A stretch of 64,000 nt of DNA from a bacterium (lineage in GTDB: Bacteria > Myxococcota_A > UBA9160 > UBA4427): contig JANSYR010000008.1 in NCBI GenBank assembly GCA_024742285.1, forward strand, positions 124,001 through 188,000. Reading direction: 5' to 3'. The notes beneath the pieces were generated by a model. That model was not told the origin of the DNA. It did not search any database and saw only the letters and a list, made by a program, of their open reading frames with translations. Numbering within the stretch: position 1 is the stretch's first letter; each line of letters begins with the position of its first letter. The position numbers and the translations under genes were made by a program. This document shows, one piece after another, positions 26,307 to 35,463 of this stretch.

Positions 26307-26708
26307 GTGAAGCGACGCAATTGGCTCATCGCGACCGTCGCGGCAGTATTCGTACTGCAGGCACCGCTTTGCGTCTTCGCGTGTATTCCCGGCTCTGGTT
26401 CCGACGCCGAGATGGCCGCAGGCGAGCACGAGATGCCCTCCTGCCACGAGCAGGCGCCCGCAGCAAGCGACACTCCGAATCAGCCGGCGGAATCCCACGA
26501 CGAATGCGGTTGTGAGAGTTCCTACAGCGCCGTTCTCGTGAGTCCCGACCAGACGCTCTCGAACGCGCAGAACATCGTCGCACTTCCGCCGCGCGTTCTT
26601 GCAACGCCGCTCGCCCAGCTCTCTACGCGGACCTCGACCGTTTGGGCAAACAAGACCGACCTCCCACCGCCGAACATCCTTCTCCTGAAATCCACACTAC
26701 TCATCTGA
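26307..26708 (+). CDS. Small exported Cys/His-containing protein, first gene of the Cus-type operon
   Basis: A 133-residue protein from GTG 26307, chosen for the AAAGGTGG site just upstream; alternatives at 26274/26280 add a short leader. A signal peptide (NWLIATVAAVFVLQAPLCVFA) precedes a mature part rich in Cys, His and Met (EHEMPSCHEQ, HDECGCESS), suggesting copper or silver binding in the periplasm. The C-terminus LPPPNILLLKSTLLI is of a type common among short proteins in cus-like operons. No defined domain is recognised. Confidence 0.6.
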   Translation: MKRRNWLIATVAAVFVLQAPLCVFACIPGSGSDAEMAAGEHEMPSCHEQAPAASDTPNQPAESHDECGCESSYSAVLVSPDQTLSNAQNIVALPPRVLATPLAQLSTRTSTVWANKTDLPPPNILLLKSTLLI

Positions 26709-26803
26709 TTTCCCGACTTCTTTCTGTCGCCCCACTCGCCTTGCGCTGAGTGGATTCGCGCTGCGTTCTTCGTGGCGATGACGAGAATTCGGGAGAACTT
26801 CGG

Positions 26804-27499
26804 ATGAACCCCATATCGAGTCGAGGCGGAGCATTTGCTCTCGCCTTGACCCTGCTCTTCTGTGCGACCGCCCAAGCGACCGCGCAAGAGGGCCACAAGC
26901 AGGCGCAACAGGTGCCGAGCGAGCAGATACCGGTCGAAGAGCGAAACGCCCTTCCTTCGGCAATTCCTCGCGTTGAAGAGGAATCGGCGCATGACCATGG
27001 CAACCATGGTCTCGACGAGAATTCTCTAAGCGATTCGGCGCGCGACGACGCGACCGACCACAACGTGCCGAAGCCGCTTCGCTGGCTCGGGAAGTTCCAC
27101 CCGCCCGTCACGCATTTTCCGATTGCGTTGCTCACGGCCGCCGCCCTGGCGGAGCTGCTCTTTCTGAGAACCGGCTCGCCCGCCTATCGCCACGCACTGC
27201 ATTTCTGCGTGCGAATAGGGGCAGCGGCCGCCGTTCTCGCCGCCCTACTCGGCTGGTTTTTCGCCGGCTTCCGTCTCGTAGACGAAGAGTGGGTGATGAC
27301 CGCACACCGATGGGCGGGCACTTCGGTCGCCCTCTTCTCGCTCGGGTTGCTCTTGCTGACTGAGCGCCTGAAAGGCGATGCCACAGCGACCGCAGAGTTC
27401 CGATTTCGCGCCGTGCTGTTTACGGCTGCAGGACTCGTCGGGGCAACTGGATTCCTGGGTGGCGCGCTCCTTTACGGACTGGACCACTACGCATGGTAG
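26804..27499 (+). CDS. DUF2231-like membrane protein with His-rich periplasmic linker
   Basis: A 231-residue protein from ATG 26804 with a signal peptide (FALALTLLFCATAQATA). A hydrophilic segment with HDHGNHG follows, then four membrane helices starting at HPPVTHFPIALLTAAALAELL. The motif HP.vvHFPiaL and the tetra-helical layout are typical of DUF2231 proteins, which are thought to bind haem or serve electron transfer. It overlaps the next gene. In copper operons these proteins probably act in the membrane redox response. The exact role is unknown. Confidence 0.7.
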   Translation: MNPISSRGGAFALALTLLFCATAQATAQEGHKQAQQVPSEQIPVEERNALPSAIPRVEEESAHDHGNHGLDENSLSDSARDDATDHNVPKPLRWLGKFHPPVTHFPIALLTAAALAELLFLRTGSPAYRHALHFCVRIGAAAAVLAALLGWFFAGFRLVDEEWVMTAHRWAGTSVALFSLGLLLLTERLKGDATATAEFRFRAVLFTAAGLVGATGFLGGALLYGLDHYAW

Positions 27500-28785
27500 G
27501 TGCAATGACGAAACAAACCGCCAACATCGTTCTCTTCGCGCTTCTTCTGACGACACCGACGACCGGCCTGGCAGAAGAACCCCTCCCCACAGTGCTCACT
27601 CTCGAGTGGTGCCTCGAGCGCGCGAGCGAAGCCAACCCGGCTCTCGCCGAAGCTGCCGCTATCACCTCCGCCGCCGAACATCGCGTTCGACCGGCGGGTG
27701 CGCTCGATGACCCGAGGATCGCCTACGACGCGAGCAACATTCCGACCGGCGATTTCAACTTCGACTCAACGCCGCTATCCGGGCATCAATTCGGGCTTCG
27801 GCAGAAGCTGCCCTTTCCCGGGCTTCTTTCCAGCAGGAAGAAGGCCGCAAGGAGGGGCTACGAGGCATCAAAGCTGCTCGTCGAAGACCGTCGGCTCCTC
27901 ACAGATGGCGCGGTCGAAACAGCCTGGTCCGAAGTCGCCTTCGCGCAACAAGCGCTCGACATCACAGACCGAAACATCGACCTCCTTCGCCAGCTCGCGG
28001 CCACCGCCGAATCCCGGTATCGCGTCGGAAGCGGCCTCCAGCAAGACGTCCTTCGCGCCCAGGTCGAACTCACCGCCCTGCTTGAAGAGCGGCTTCGCCG
28101 CGTGGAAGCCATTGCGCGCACAAGCGCGCATCTCGTCGCACTACTCGACTTACCCCCTGAGACGGAGCTTCCCCGCACCAGCGGGCTCGAATCGGACACC
28201 GCCGTTCCGCCGCTGTCACCCCTCCTCACTCAACTTGAGAAACAGAATGCTCGCCTCCGCTCCGCCGAAAAGAAGGTCGAAGAGGCGCGCCTTCGCATTC
28301 GCGTCACCGAGCTCGAAGGCCTGCCCGACATAGATCTCGGCATCGGCTACCGCGCCAGGAAGAGCGTCCCGGGCGACCCGGTTGATGGAGATGATTTCGT
28401 CTCGGCCGGTTTCACTGTGCGCCTTCCGCTCGACCGCTCGAAATGGCGCTCGAAAGTATCAGAACGAAGGGCACTGCTACGACGCGCAGAAGCCGAGTTT
28501 CGCCGAGTGCGTGCGGAACTCGGTGCAGAGACCCGAAGCGCACACGCAGGGCTCGTTCGAGCCTCTTCCGAAGAAGCGCTGCTTGAAACCGGGCTTGTTC
28601 CCCAAGCCCGTCAATCGCTCGAAGCGAGTCGCTCCGCCTACAAGGTTGGCCGCATCGAGTTCCTAAGCCTTCTCGACAGCCAGGTTCGACTGCTAGGTGC
28701 CGAGCTCCGGCTCGTCCGCGCACGCGCAGACAAACGCAGAGCCTTCGCCGCACTAGAAACCGCTGCCGGGGAGAAACTGCGATGA
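27493..28785 (+). CDS. TolC-family outer-membrane factor (CusC-like)
   Basis: A 430-residue outer-membrane efflux channel subunit. It has a signal peptide (NIVLFALLLTTPTTGLA) without an obvious lipobox Cys. Repeated helical halves are visible, with PAGALDDPRIAYDASNIP and YKVGRIEFLSLLDSQVRLL as characteristic segments. ATG 27493 overlaps the upstream stop; ATG 27505 is an alternative that removes four residues. Its stop overlaps the adaptor start (ATGA), so it is translated with the CusB-like gene. Confidence 0.9.
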   Translation: MVGAMTKQTANIVLFALLLTTPTTGLAEEPLPTVLTLEWCLERASEANPALAEAAAITSAAEHRVRPAGALDDPRIAYDASNIPTGDFNFDSTPLSGHQFGLRQKLPFPGLLSSRKKAARRGYEASKLLVEDRRLLTDGAVETAWSEVAFAQQALDITDRNIDLLRQLAATAESRYRVGSGLQQDVLRAQVELTALLEERLRRVEAIARTSAHLVALLDLPPETELPRTSGLESDTAVPPLSPLLTQLEKQNARLRSAEKKVEEARLRIRVTELEGLPDIDLGIGYRARKSVPGDPVDGDDFVSAGFTVRLPLDRSKWRSKVSERRALLRRAEAEFRRVRAELGAETRSAHAGLVRASSEEALLETGLVPQARQSLEASRSAYKVGRIEFLSLLDSQVRLLGAELRLVRARADKRRAFAALETAAGEKLR

Positions 28786-30302
28786 ACAAAACCACCCTAC
28801 TCACCATTCTCGTCGCCCTCGTCGCCATCGCTGCCGGCTGGTGGGGCCGCGGACTGATGTCAACCGAACACGACATGAGCTCGCCGAGCGCAACGGCTTC
28901 GGCCGATGGCCCCTGCCCCGGTGGTGCAGAGCCCCTCTACTGGAAAGCTCCCATGGACCCGAGCTACGTGCGTGAATCGCCCGGAAAGTCGCCCATGGGT
29001 ATGGACCTTGTGCCTGAGTGTCCAGGCGTCGCGAACGCCGCACCCGAAGGTGCTGTCATTATCGATTCGGCCACGATGCAGAACATCGGTGTTCGCACCG
29101 CGCCGGTCGAGCGACGAGACCTGGCACGCGAGGTCAGGGCCGTCGGACGCGTCGCCTACGACGAACGACGCGTTGCGCACGTGCACACGAAGGTTCAAGG
29201 TTGGATTGAGAATCTCTTCGTGGACTTCGTTGGCCAGGAGGTGAAGCGCGGACAACCGCTGCTCGAAATCTACTCTCCGGAACTCGTCGCCACTCAAGAG
29301 GAGCTCCTGCTTGCAGCCCGCTATCGGGAATCCACAGAAGACAGCCCGTTTGAAGACGTTCGTGGCGGAGGTGCCTCCCTCTTCGAAGCAACGAAACGGC
29401 GGCTCGCGCTGTGGGATATCGCGGACCGTGACGTGAAGCGCCTGCTCGAAACTGGCGAGGTAAAGCGAACCCTCACGCTCTACGCCCCTGCTTCTGGATA
29501 CATCACTCGCCTCGGCGTCCGCTCAGGCATGGAGGTGCAGCCGAACTCTAACCTCTACACCATCGCCGACCTTTCGCGCGTCTGGGTGCTTGCGGACGTC
29601 TACGAATTCGAGCTGCCCTGGCTCGAGCTCGGCCAGATGGCCCACGTTGAGCTCAGCTACTTGCCCGGCGTTCCCATGCAAGGCGAGCTCACCTACATCG
29701 CACCCTTCCTCGACCCCAAGACCCGAACAGCAGAAGTTCGCCTCGAGCTCGACAACGCCGACGGAAAGCTCAAACCGGAGATGTTCGGAAACGCCGTCAT
29801 CGCCGGCGCGCCCCGCCCGGGAGCGCTCGCCATTCCGACTGATGCCGTGATTCGCTCGGGCACTCGCACGGTGGCCATCGTCGCACTCGGCGATGGGCAA
29901 TTCGCGCCGCGCGATATCCAGCTAGGTCTCGATAGTGGCGACGGATGGCTCGAGGTCCTCTCCGGCCTCGACGAAGGAGAAGATGTCGTGGTCTCCAGCC
30001 AATTCCTCATCGACAGCGAGAGCAACCTGCAGGAAGCAGTTCAGAAACTGCTCGCCGCCAGAGCCGGCGATGCAGCCGAGGTAAGCGAGGACCACTCGGG
30101 GCACGAAATGCCGGGGGACGAGACGATGGACCATTCCGGACACGACATGCCTTCGAACCGGGTTCCGCCGAACGAAGCGCCCATGAACCACGAAGGTCAC
30201 TCGATGCCAATGGAGCACTCGATGCCCGACGACCATTCGATGCACAGTGGTCACCAGGCACCGGCCACCGAGCACGACCGCTCCAAGATGGCTGAGGAGT
30301 AG
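28782..30302 (+). CDS. cusB: CusB-like periplasmic adaptor with heavy-metal-binding domain and His/Met-rich tail
   Basis: A 506-residue membrane-fusion protein. An N-terminal membrane anchor is followed by a heavy-metal-binding motif at about residues 44-75 (YWKAPMDPSYVRESPGKSPM then GMDLVPEC). The usual hairpin, barrel-sandwich (VKRGQPLLEIYSPELVATQE) and beta-barrel parts follow. The last 70 residues are extraordinarily rich in His and Met (HSGHEMPGDE, HEGHSMPMEHSMPDDHSMH), fitting Cu(I)/Ag(I) binding. It is placed between CusC-like and CusA-like genes with overlap on one side and 5 bp on the other. Confidence 0.92.
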   Translation: MNKTTLLTILVALVAIAAGWWGRGLMSTEHDMSSPSATASADGPCPGGAEPLYWKAPMDPSYVRESPGKSPMGMDLVPECPGVANAAPEGAVIIDSATMQNIGVRTAPVERRDLAREVRAVGRVAYDERRVAHVHTKVQGWIENLFVDFVGQEVKRGQPLLEIYSPELVATQEELLLAARYRESTEDSPFEDVRGGGASLFEATKRRLALWDIADRDVKRLLETGEVKRTLTLYAPASGYITRLGVRSGMEVQPNSNLYTIADLSRVWVLADVYEFELPWLELGQMAHVELSYLPGVPMQGELTYIAPFLDPKTRTAEVRLELDNADGKLKPEMFGNAVIAGAPRPGALAIPTDAVIRSGTRTVAIVALGDGQFAPRDIQLGLDSGDGWLEVLSGLDEGEDVVVSSQFLIDSESNLQEAVQKLLAARAGDAAEVSEDHSGHEMPGDETMDHSGHDMPSNRVPPNEAPMNHEGHSMPMEHSMPDDHSMHSGHQAPATEHDRSKMAEE

Positions 30303-30307
30303 TCGAG

Positions 30308-33300
30308 ATGCTTAGAAATATCGTAGAAGGCTCCGCAAGAAATCCGTTCCTCGTCGCTCTAGGCATCGCCGGGCTCCTCGCGTGGGGAACCTACGCGGTC
30401 GTCAACACGCCGCTCGACGCGATCCCGGACCTTTCAGACGTCCAGGTCATCGTCTTCACCGAGTATCCCGGTCAGGCGCCTCAGGTCGTCGAAGACCAGG
30501 TCACCTACCCGCTTTCGACCGCAATGCTCGCCGTGCCCTTCGCCAAGGTCGTTCGCGGCTACTCGTTCTTCGGCTTTTCGTTCGTCTACATCATCTTCGA
30601 AGACGGCACCGACCTCTACTGGGCAAGAAGCCGCGTACTCGAGTCGCTGAACTTCGTCTCGGGCCGTCATCCGGGTGGCGTCACGCCGACGCTCGGCCCA
30701 GATGCCACCGGCGTCGGCTGGGTCTATGAGTACGCGCTCGTCGACAGGACCGGACAGCACGACCTCGCAGAGCTTCGTTCCATTCAGGACTGGCACCTCC
30801 GCTACGAACTACAGACCGTGCCCGGCGTGGCCGAGGTCGCCAGCGTCGGCGGTCAGGTGCGCCAATACCAGGTCGAAGTCGACCCGAACCAGATGACCGC
30901 ATACGGGCTATCGCTCGCGCACGTTCGACACGCCATCAAACGAAGTAACGCCGACATCGGCGGAAAACTCCTCGAGCAAGCCGAAACAGAATTCATGGTG
31001 CGCGGCCGAGGCTACGTCGAGTCCGTCGCCGACCTTGAGAGCGTAGCCGTCGGCGCAAGCGAGTCCGGCACCCCGATTCTGCTCAAGAACATCGCCACCG
31101 TTTCGCTCGGGCCAGAGCTTCGGCGCGGCCTGACGGACCTCGATGGCGAAGGCGACGTCGCGGCCGGCGTCGTCATCATGCGCTTTGGAGAGAATGCGCT
31201 TGAGACAATTCGAAACGTCAAAGAGAAGCTCGCCGAACTCGCCGAGAACCTTCCGCCCGGCGTCGAGATTGTGACCGTCTACGACCGAGGGCCCTTGATT
31301 GAGCGCGCCATCGACAACCTGCGCGAAAAACTCCTTCAGCAAGGTCTCATCGTCGCTCTGATTTGCTTCGTCTTCCTCGTGCATTTGCGCAGTGCCATCG
31401 TCGCCATTTTGCTCCTGCCCTTCGGAATTCTCTTCTCCTTCATCGTGATGTACCACCAGGGCATAAACGCCAACATCATGTCGCTCGGCGGCATTGCAAT
31501 TGCCATCGGCACCATGATTGACGCCGGCATCGTCATGGTCGAGAACGCTCACAAGCACCTCGAGCGGGACAAGGGCAAAAAGCCGCGGACCGAAATCCTC
31601 ATCGATGCCGCCGTGGAAGTGGGCCCATCGCTCTTCTTCTCGTTGCTCATCGTCACCGTGTCCTTCCTCCCCATTTTCGCCCTCGAAGCCCAGGAAGGCA
31701 GGCTTTTCAAGCCGCTCGCGTTCACGAAGACCTATGCAATGGCGGGTGCTGCGCTGCTTTCCATCACCGTCGTTCCGGCACTGATGGTCTGGCTCGTGCG
31801 GGGGAAGATTCTTGCCGAAGAAAGGAACCCGCTGAACAGAGCCGTGCTCTGGGCCTACCGGCCGGCACTCGGCTCTGCCCTCAAGCACCGCTTCACGGTG
31901 CTCGCTCTGGCCCTGCTCCTGCTCGCCTCGAGCCTCTACCCGCTGAGACAAATTGGTTCTGAGTTCATGCCGCCTCTAAACGAAGGCGACCTGCTCTATA
32001 TGCCGACCACCCTGCCCGGCCTCTCGATTACCAAGGCGCGAGAACTCCTCCAGCAAACGGACCGCATCATCGCCACCGTTCCTGAAGTGGAGCGCGTCTT
32101 CGGGAAAATCGGACGTGCGGAGACGGCTACGGACCCGGCTCCGCTTTCGATGATTGAAACCACCATCACGCTGAAGCCGCGAAGCGAATGGCGCCCGGGC
32201 ATGACCCCACAAAAGCTGATCGCCGAGCTCGACGGTATGATTCGATTCCCCGGACTCACCAACGCCTGGACGATGCCGATTAAGACCCGCATCGACATGC
32301 TCTCGACCGGCATCAAGACGCCTGTGGGAATCAAGGTCTCTGGTCCGGATCTCTCCGTCCTCGAAGGCATCGGAGAACAAATCGAAGCCACGCTCCGCGA
32401 AGCGCCGGGCACTCTCAGCGTCTACGCTGAGCGAGTCGTGGGCGGTAACTACCTCGACATTGATATCGACCGCACCAAGATTGCTCGATACGGCCTGACC
32501 GTGGGCGACGTGCAAGACGTGATTCAGACCGCCATTGGCGGCATGAACATCAGCCAGACCGTCGAGGGCCTCGAGCGCTATCCAATCAACCTCCGCTACA
32601 GCCGGGAGCTTCGCGATGACATCTCGTCACTTCGCCGGGTCCTCGTCCAAACGCCAGGCGGAGGACAGGTTCCCCTCGAGCAGCTGGCCACGCTTCGCTT
32701 CGCCAAGGGCCCCCCGGCCATCAAGACGGAAAATGCGCGGCCGAATGCGTGGGTCTACGTCGACCTCGAAGGCATCGACGTTGGCACCTACGTAAAAAAC
32801 GCGAAGCGAGCACTCGACGCCGAGCTCGACCTTCCGCCCGGATACACACTCATCTGGAGTGGGCAGTTTGAGTATCTCGAACGGGCGCAGAAGCGCCTCG
32901 CCCTCATCGTACCGCTCACGCTGAGCATCATATTCCTGCTGCTCTACCTGAACTTCCGAAAGCTATCAGACACGCTGCTTGTCGTCGGCGCGATTCCGTT
33001 CGCGCTCGTCGGCGGGCTCTACCTACTCTGGTGGCTGGACTACGACTTCAGCGTCGCCGTGGGCGCGGGGTTCCTCGCGCTCGCAGGTCTCACAGCCGAG
33101 ACCGGCGTCATCATGCTGCTCTTCCTCAACCAGGCCCGCGACCGGGCGCTCGAGGCTGGCACGCTCCGAACGGTTCAGGACCTCTGGCAAGCGACGGTCG
33201 AAGGAGCCACCTATCGCGCGCGACCGCTGCTGATGACCGTGGCCTCTGACGTCATTGGCCTCCTTCCCATCATGTGGGGAGCCGGCACGGGATCAGAAAC

Positions 33301-33433
33301 CATGCGGCGAATTGCCGCCCCCATGGTCGGCGGCGTGCTGACGGCAACGCTCGTCACCCTGATCGTCATCCCCGTTCTCTTCGTCATCGTTCACGGCCGC
33401 GGACTCCCCTCGGCCAAAGCCGATGCCGACTAG
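30308..33433 (+). CDS. cusA: CusA-like Cu(I)/Ag(I) efflux RND pump
   Basis: A 1041-residue inner-membrane RND pump. The transmembrane-4 signature GGIAIAIGTMIDAGIVMVEN, followed by AHKHLERDKGKK, is that of HME4 (CusA) pumps for monovalent copper and silver. Several periplasmic methionines are in place for a Met relay (for example WTMPIKTRIDMLSTGIKTP and GGMNISQTVEG). Length and twelve-helix layout are normal, with no frame damage. It completes a CusCBA-type system controlled, by context, through the CsoR operator about 4 kb upstream. Confidence 0.95.
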   Translation: MLRNIVEGSARNPFLVALGIAGLLAWGTYAVVNTPLDAIPDLSDVQVIVFTEYPGQAPQVVEDQVTYPLSTAMLAVPFAKVVRGYSFFGFSFVYIIFEDGTDLYWARSRVLESLNFVSGRHPGGVTPTLGPDATGVGWVYEYALVDRTGQHDLAELRSIQDWHLRYELQTVPGVAEVASVGGQVRQYQVEVDPNQMTAYGLSLAHVRHAIKRSNADIGGKLLEQAETEFMVRGRGYVESVADLESVAVGASESGTPILLKNIATVSLGPELRRGLTDLDGEGDVAAGVVIMRFGENALETIRNVKEKLAELAENLPPGVEIVTVYDRGPLIERAIDNLREKLLQQGLIVALICFVFLVHLRSAIVAILLLPFGILFSFIVMYHQGINANIMSLGGIAIAIGTMIDAGIVMVENAHKHLERDKGKKPRTEILIDAAVEVGPSLFFSLLIVTVSFLPIFALEAQEGRLFKPLAFTKTYAMAGAALLSITVVPALMVWLVRGKILAEERNPLNRAVLWAYRPALGSALKHRFTVLALALLLLASSLYPLRQIGSEFMPPLNEGDLLYMPTTLPGLSITKARELLQQTDRIIATVPEVERVFGKIGRAETATDPAPLSMIETTITLKPRSEWRPGMTPQKLIAELDGMIRFPGLTNAWTMPIKTRIDMLSTGIKTPVGIKVSGPDLSVLEGIGEQIEATLREAPGTLSVYAERVVGGNYLDIDIDRTKIARYGLTVGDVQDVIQTAIGGMNISQTVEGLERYPINLRYSRELRDDISSLRRVLVQTPGGGQVPLEQLATLRFAKGPPAIKTENARPNAWVYVDLEGIDVGTYVKNAKRALDAELDLPPGYTLIWSGQFEYLERAQKRLALIVPLTLSIIFLLLYLNFRKLSDTLLVVGAIPFALVGGLYLLWWLDYDFSVAVGAGFLALAGLTAETGVIMLLFLNQARDRALEAGTLRTVQDLWQATVEGATYRARPLLMTVASDVIGLLPIMWGAGTGSETMRRIAAPMVGGVLTATLVTLIVIPVLFVIVHGRGLPSAKADAD

Positions 33434-33452
33434 CCCGAAAGGACACCTAACC

Positions 33453-33701
33453 ATGATTGAAAGACTCACCGCCCTTGTACTCACGAGCCTCCTAGCCCTC
33501 TGCCTCTCTGCAGGCGTTGCCAGCGCCGGGCACCACGAGGTCGAGAAACCGCCGAAGAAGGAGCACCACAACCACGGCAAGCACGAGGGTCACGAGATGG
33601 AGCCGGAACACGCCAAGGGCGACGACCACAAGGGACAACAAGGCCACGGCGACCATCATGACCACGGGAAGAAGCCGAAGGCTGAGGACACCAAGAAGTA
33701 G
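33453..33701 (+). CDS. Small His-rich periplasmic protein
   Basis: An 82-residue protein from ATG 33453, preceded by AAAGGA. A signal peptide (LTALVLTSLLALCLSAGVASA) releases a mature part made mainly of His, Lys, Glu and Asp (HHNHGKHEGHEMEPEH, GHGDHHDHGKK). It has no globular domain and probably acts as a periplasmic metal buffer or chaperone. It follows the CusA-like gene by 19 bp and should be cotranscribed. Histidine content suggests Cu(II), Zn or Ni binding. Confidence 0.75.
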   Translation: MIERLTALVLTSLLALCLSAGVASAGHHEVEKPPKKEHHNHGKHEGHEMEPEHAKGDDHKGQQGHGDHHDHGKKPKAEDTKK

Positions 33702-33727
33702 CCACTCCACTCAGAAGGAGGCGCCGG

Positions 33728-33991
33728 ATGACTGAGAACAAACCGTGGACCTGCCCGTTTTGCAGGATGCGCACACGCCGCCGCCTCCTCCGGGTGCCGC
33801 TCTGCGCCATTTGCCTCGAGCAATCGAACGACTTCCTTTGGGTGTCGTTCGTGCAGGTGGGGCTGCTCTCAGCGGGCGCCATCGATGGACTCTTCTTTGT
33901 CATCGAAGAGCTCCTGCTCTTTTTCGTTCTCATTGTCATCAAGCACCGGCTGCCAGCGGTCCTTGACCGCGTTGTGGAGGACAGGACATGA
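33728..33991 (+). CDS. Small zinc-ribbon-like membrane protein
   Basis: An 87-residue protein. The N-terminus carries two Cys pairs (CPFCRM and CAIC) spaced about 20 residues apart, as in a zinc ribbon or rubredoxin-like knuckle. A strongly hydrophobic segment follows (LSAGAIDGLFFVIEELLLFFVLIVI) that I shorten to residues 48-72. An AGGAGG site lies upstream. The TGA overlaps the ATG of the following MauE-like gene. It is not a family I recognise. A partner role to the membrane redox protein encoded next is likely from the overlap. Confidence 0.6.
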   Translation: MTENKPWTCPFCRMRTRRRLLRVPLCAICLEQSNDFLWVSFVQVGLLSAGAIDGLFFVIEELLLFFVLIVIKHRLPAVLDRVVEDRT

Positions 33992-34486
33992 GCGAAGCTC
34001 TCGAACACGACCCATTGTAGCCAGCTTCTCGGAGACACTGCTGTCAGCGCGACCGTCGTGGCTGGCGAGAGTCCCCTCGCGCTCAGCATGTGCGTGCTCG
34101 CAATCCTCAAGCTTTGCGACCTCAAGAGTTTCGCGAACCAGTTCCTCGGCTGTGACCTGCTCGCCCGACGCGTTGTCCGCTACGCCCACCTCTACCCATT
34201 CGCAGAGGCCTTTGTCGGCGTCGGTATGCTCGCGGAAATTCTCACCCCACTTGTAAGCGCCACGGCGCTCTTCATCGGTGGCGTCGGCGCCGTGTCGGTG
34301 ATCAAGGCGGTCTACATCGACAGGCGCGAGCTCCGATGCGCCTGCGTTGGTGGCAACAGCAACGTGCCACTCGGTTTCATCTCGCTGACCGAGAACCTGA
34401 TGATGCTCGTGATGGGGCTGCGACTCGCAATCACCCAGCGCCCTTCCCCGAATCTCGCACCCAAACTTATCGATACAGAAGTATAG
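33988..34486 (+). pseudogene. MauE/DoxX-like membrane protein gene with two frameshifts near the start
   Basis: The C-terminal part (34058-34486) reads LAILKLCDLKSFANQFLGCD, with an RCACVGG Cys motif and four hydrophobic segments, as in MauE-like membrane proteins linked to disulfide or copper handling. The expected start is ATG 33988, which overlaps the upstream stop (ATGA), but that frame ends after ten codons. Plausible coding continues in a second frame (PIVASFSETLLSA, to about 34050) and then in a third (VVAGESPLALSM onward). Two small indels would repair it. GTG 34058 could still start a shortened 142-residue protein, so loss of function is not certain. Confidence 0.55.
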
Positions 34487-34631
34487 TGATTCGACTGAAA
34501 TCCGTGCTCTCGAGTGTCCTAACAGTGGTTACGATTGACTCGTGGGTCTCGCGATGTGCGGTGGAGCGGGCCGGCGTCAGGAGTCAAAGCGACTCTGTCG
34601 CGGCTTACGAGGAGTGCGTTTCGGCAGCCAT

Positions 34632-34950
34632 ACTGTGACCATTTCATCCCCCGTATTCCCACTCATTCCGCCCTATTCCGTCTCGGAATCTCCTAACCCC
34701 TTGTTTTTCCTAGACCCCGTATAAGGCTTCGAACCTGAGGGTCGGGGGTTCGAATCCCTCCCGGCGTACCATTCTTTTTCAAGCACTTAGGTCGGCTCTT
34801 GTTAGGCCCCTGTCTTGGGTAGCCTGATGCTCTACGGGATCCGGCCCGAACGGCCGAGCGGATTTCGCTTCAGTTCGAAGTACTTGCGAACCGACCTCGC
34901 TCGCGTTCGTTGCCTGCGTTTGGACACGATCGGTCACGCGCGGGGCACAT
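34632..34950 (+). repeat. tRNA-3'-half att-like repeat, copy A
   Basis: Left arm 34632-34720 begins ACTGTGACCATTTC and includes spaced ATTCC direct repeats. The tRNA-like core is 34721-34771: anticodon loop CTTCGAA, stem CCTGA, variable GGGTC, T-stem/loop GGGGG-TTCGAAT-CCCTC, acceptor CCGGCGT, discriminator A, CCA. The right arm (34772-34950) contains CAAGCACTTAGG, GTTAGGC at 34801 and GTAGCCTGATGCTCT. There is no D-arm or 5' acceptor strand, so it is not a working tRNA gene. It is shared with copies B to E in the same orientation. It probably marks the right end of the ICE. Confidence 0.85.
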
Positions 34951-35463
34951 ACCGCGTCGGCCGAACCCCGAAAGGCCGGTAAGGCATTCAACGCGCTGTG
35001 TCTATCGCGGGATCGTCCCGGGTCATGTCGTAGTGGAGCAGGCCGGGGATCTCGGCGGAGACGCCGACGCAGTCGATCACGTCGAAGAGCGCCGTGTCGT
35101 CGTCGGCGCCGAGCACGATTTACTTCGCGACGCGCGGATTCACGAACTGCATCACGCGCACCAGCTGCACGGCGATCTGTGCGCGCATCTACAGCGGGCT
35201 CGGGCGCTGGCCCTCGTGCAGGTGGTGGCGGATAAGGCATTCAAGGCGCGTTTTCGCCACCACCGATATCTACGCTTCTGACAACTGGCGTCCCGGCGGG
35301 GAGGAAACGGCCCTTACCGGGGCGATTTCAAGGTTGCGCGCGGGCGGGCTGCGGGCGATCGGCGTTCGCCCGCGGGCGCGGTGCCGTCGGGGCGAACAGG
35401 TCCCTGGCCGCGACGCGAGTCGAGCAGATCGGGCAGGCGCGGGGAGCCTTGAAAGCCACCGTC
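34951..35463 (-). other. Decayed fragment region between copy A and the IS91-like transposase
   Basis: No intact gene. On the minus strand between about 35190 and 34995, an open stretch interrupted by one TAA reads RAQIAVQLVRVMQFVNPRVA, then DDDTALFDVIDCVGVSAEIP. It looks like a remnant of an unidentified coding sequence. At 35277-35320 a segment starting TCTGACAACTGGCG resembles segments at 47536 and 48949 and may be a mobile-element end. Confidence 0.35.

Noticed and set aside
34721-34771. Possible functional tRNA genes at the five repeat cores
   Set aside because: Each lacks the D-arm, the 5' acceptor strand and most of the 5' anticodon side, so none can fold into a complete tRNA.
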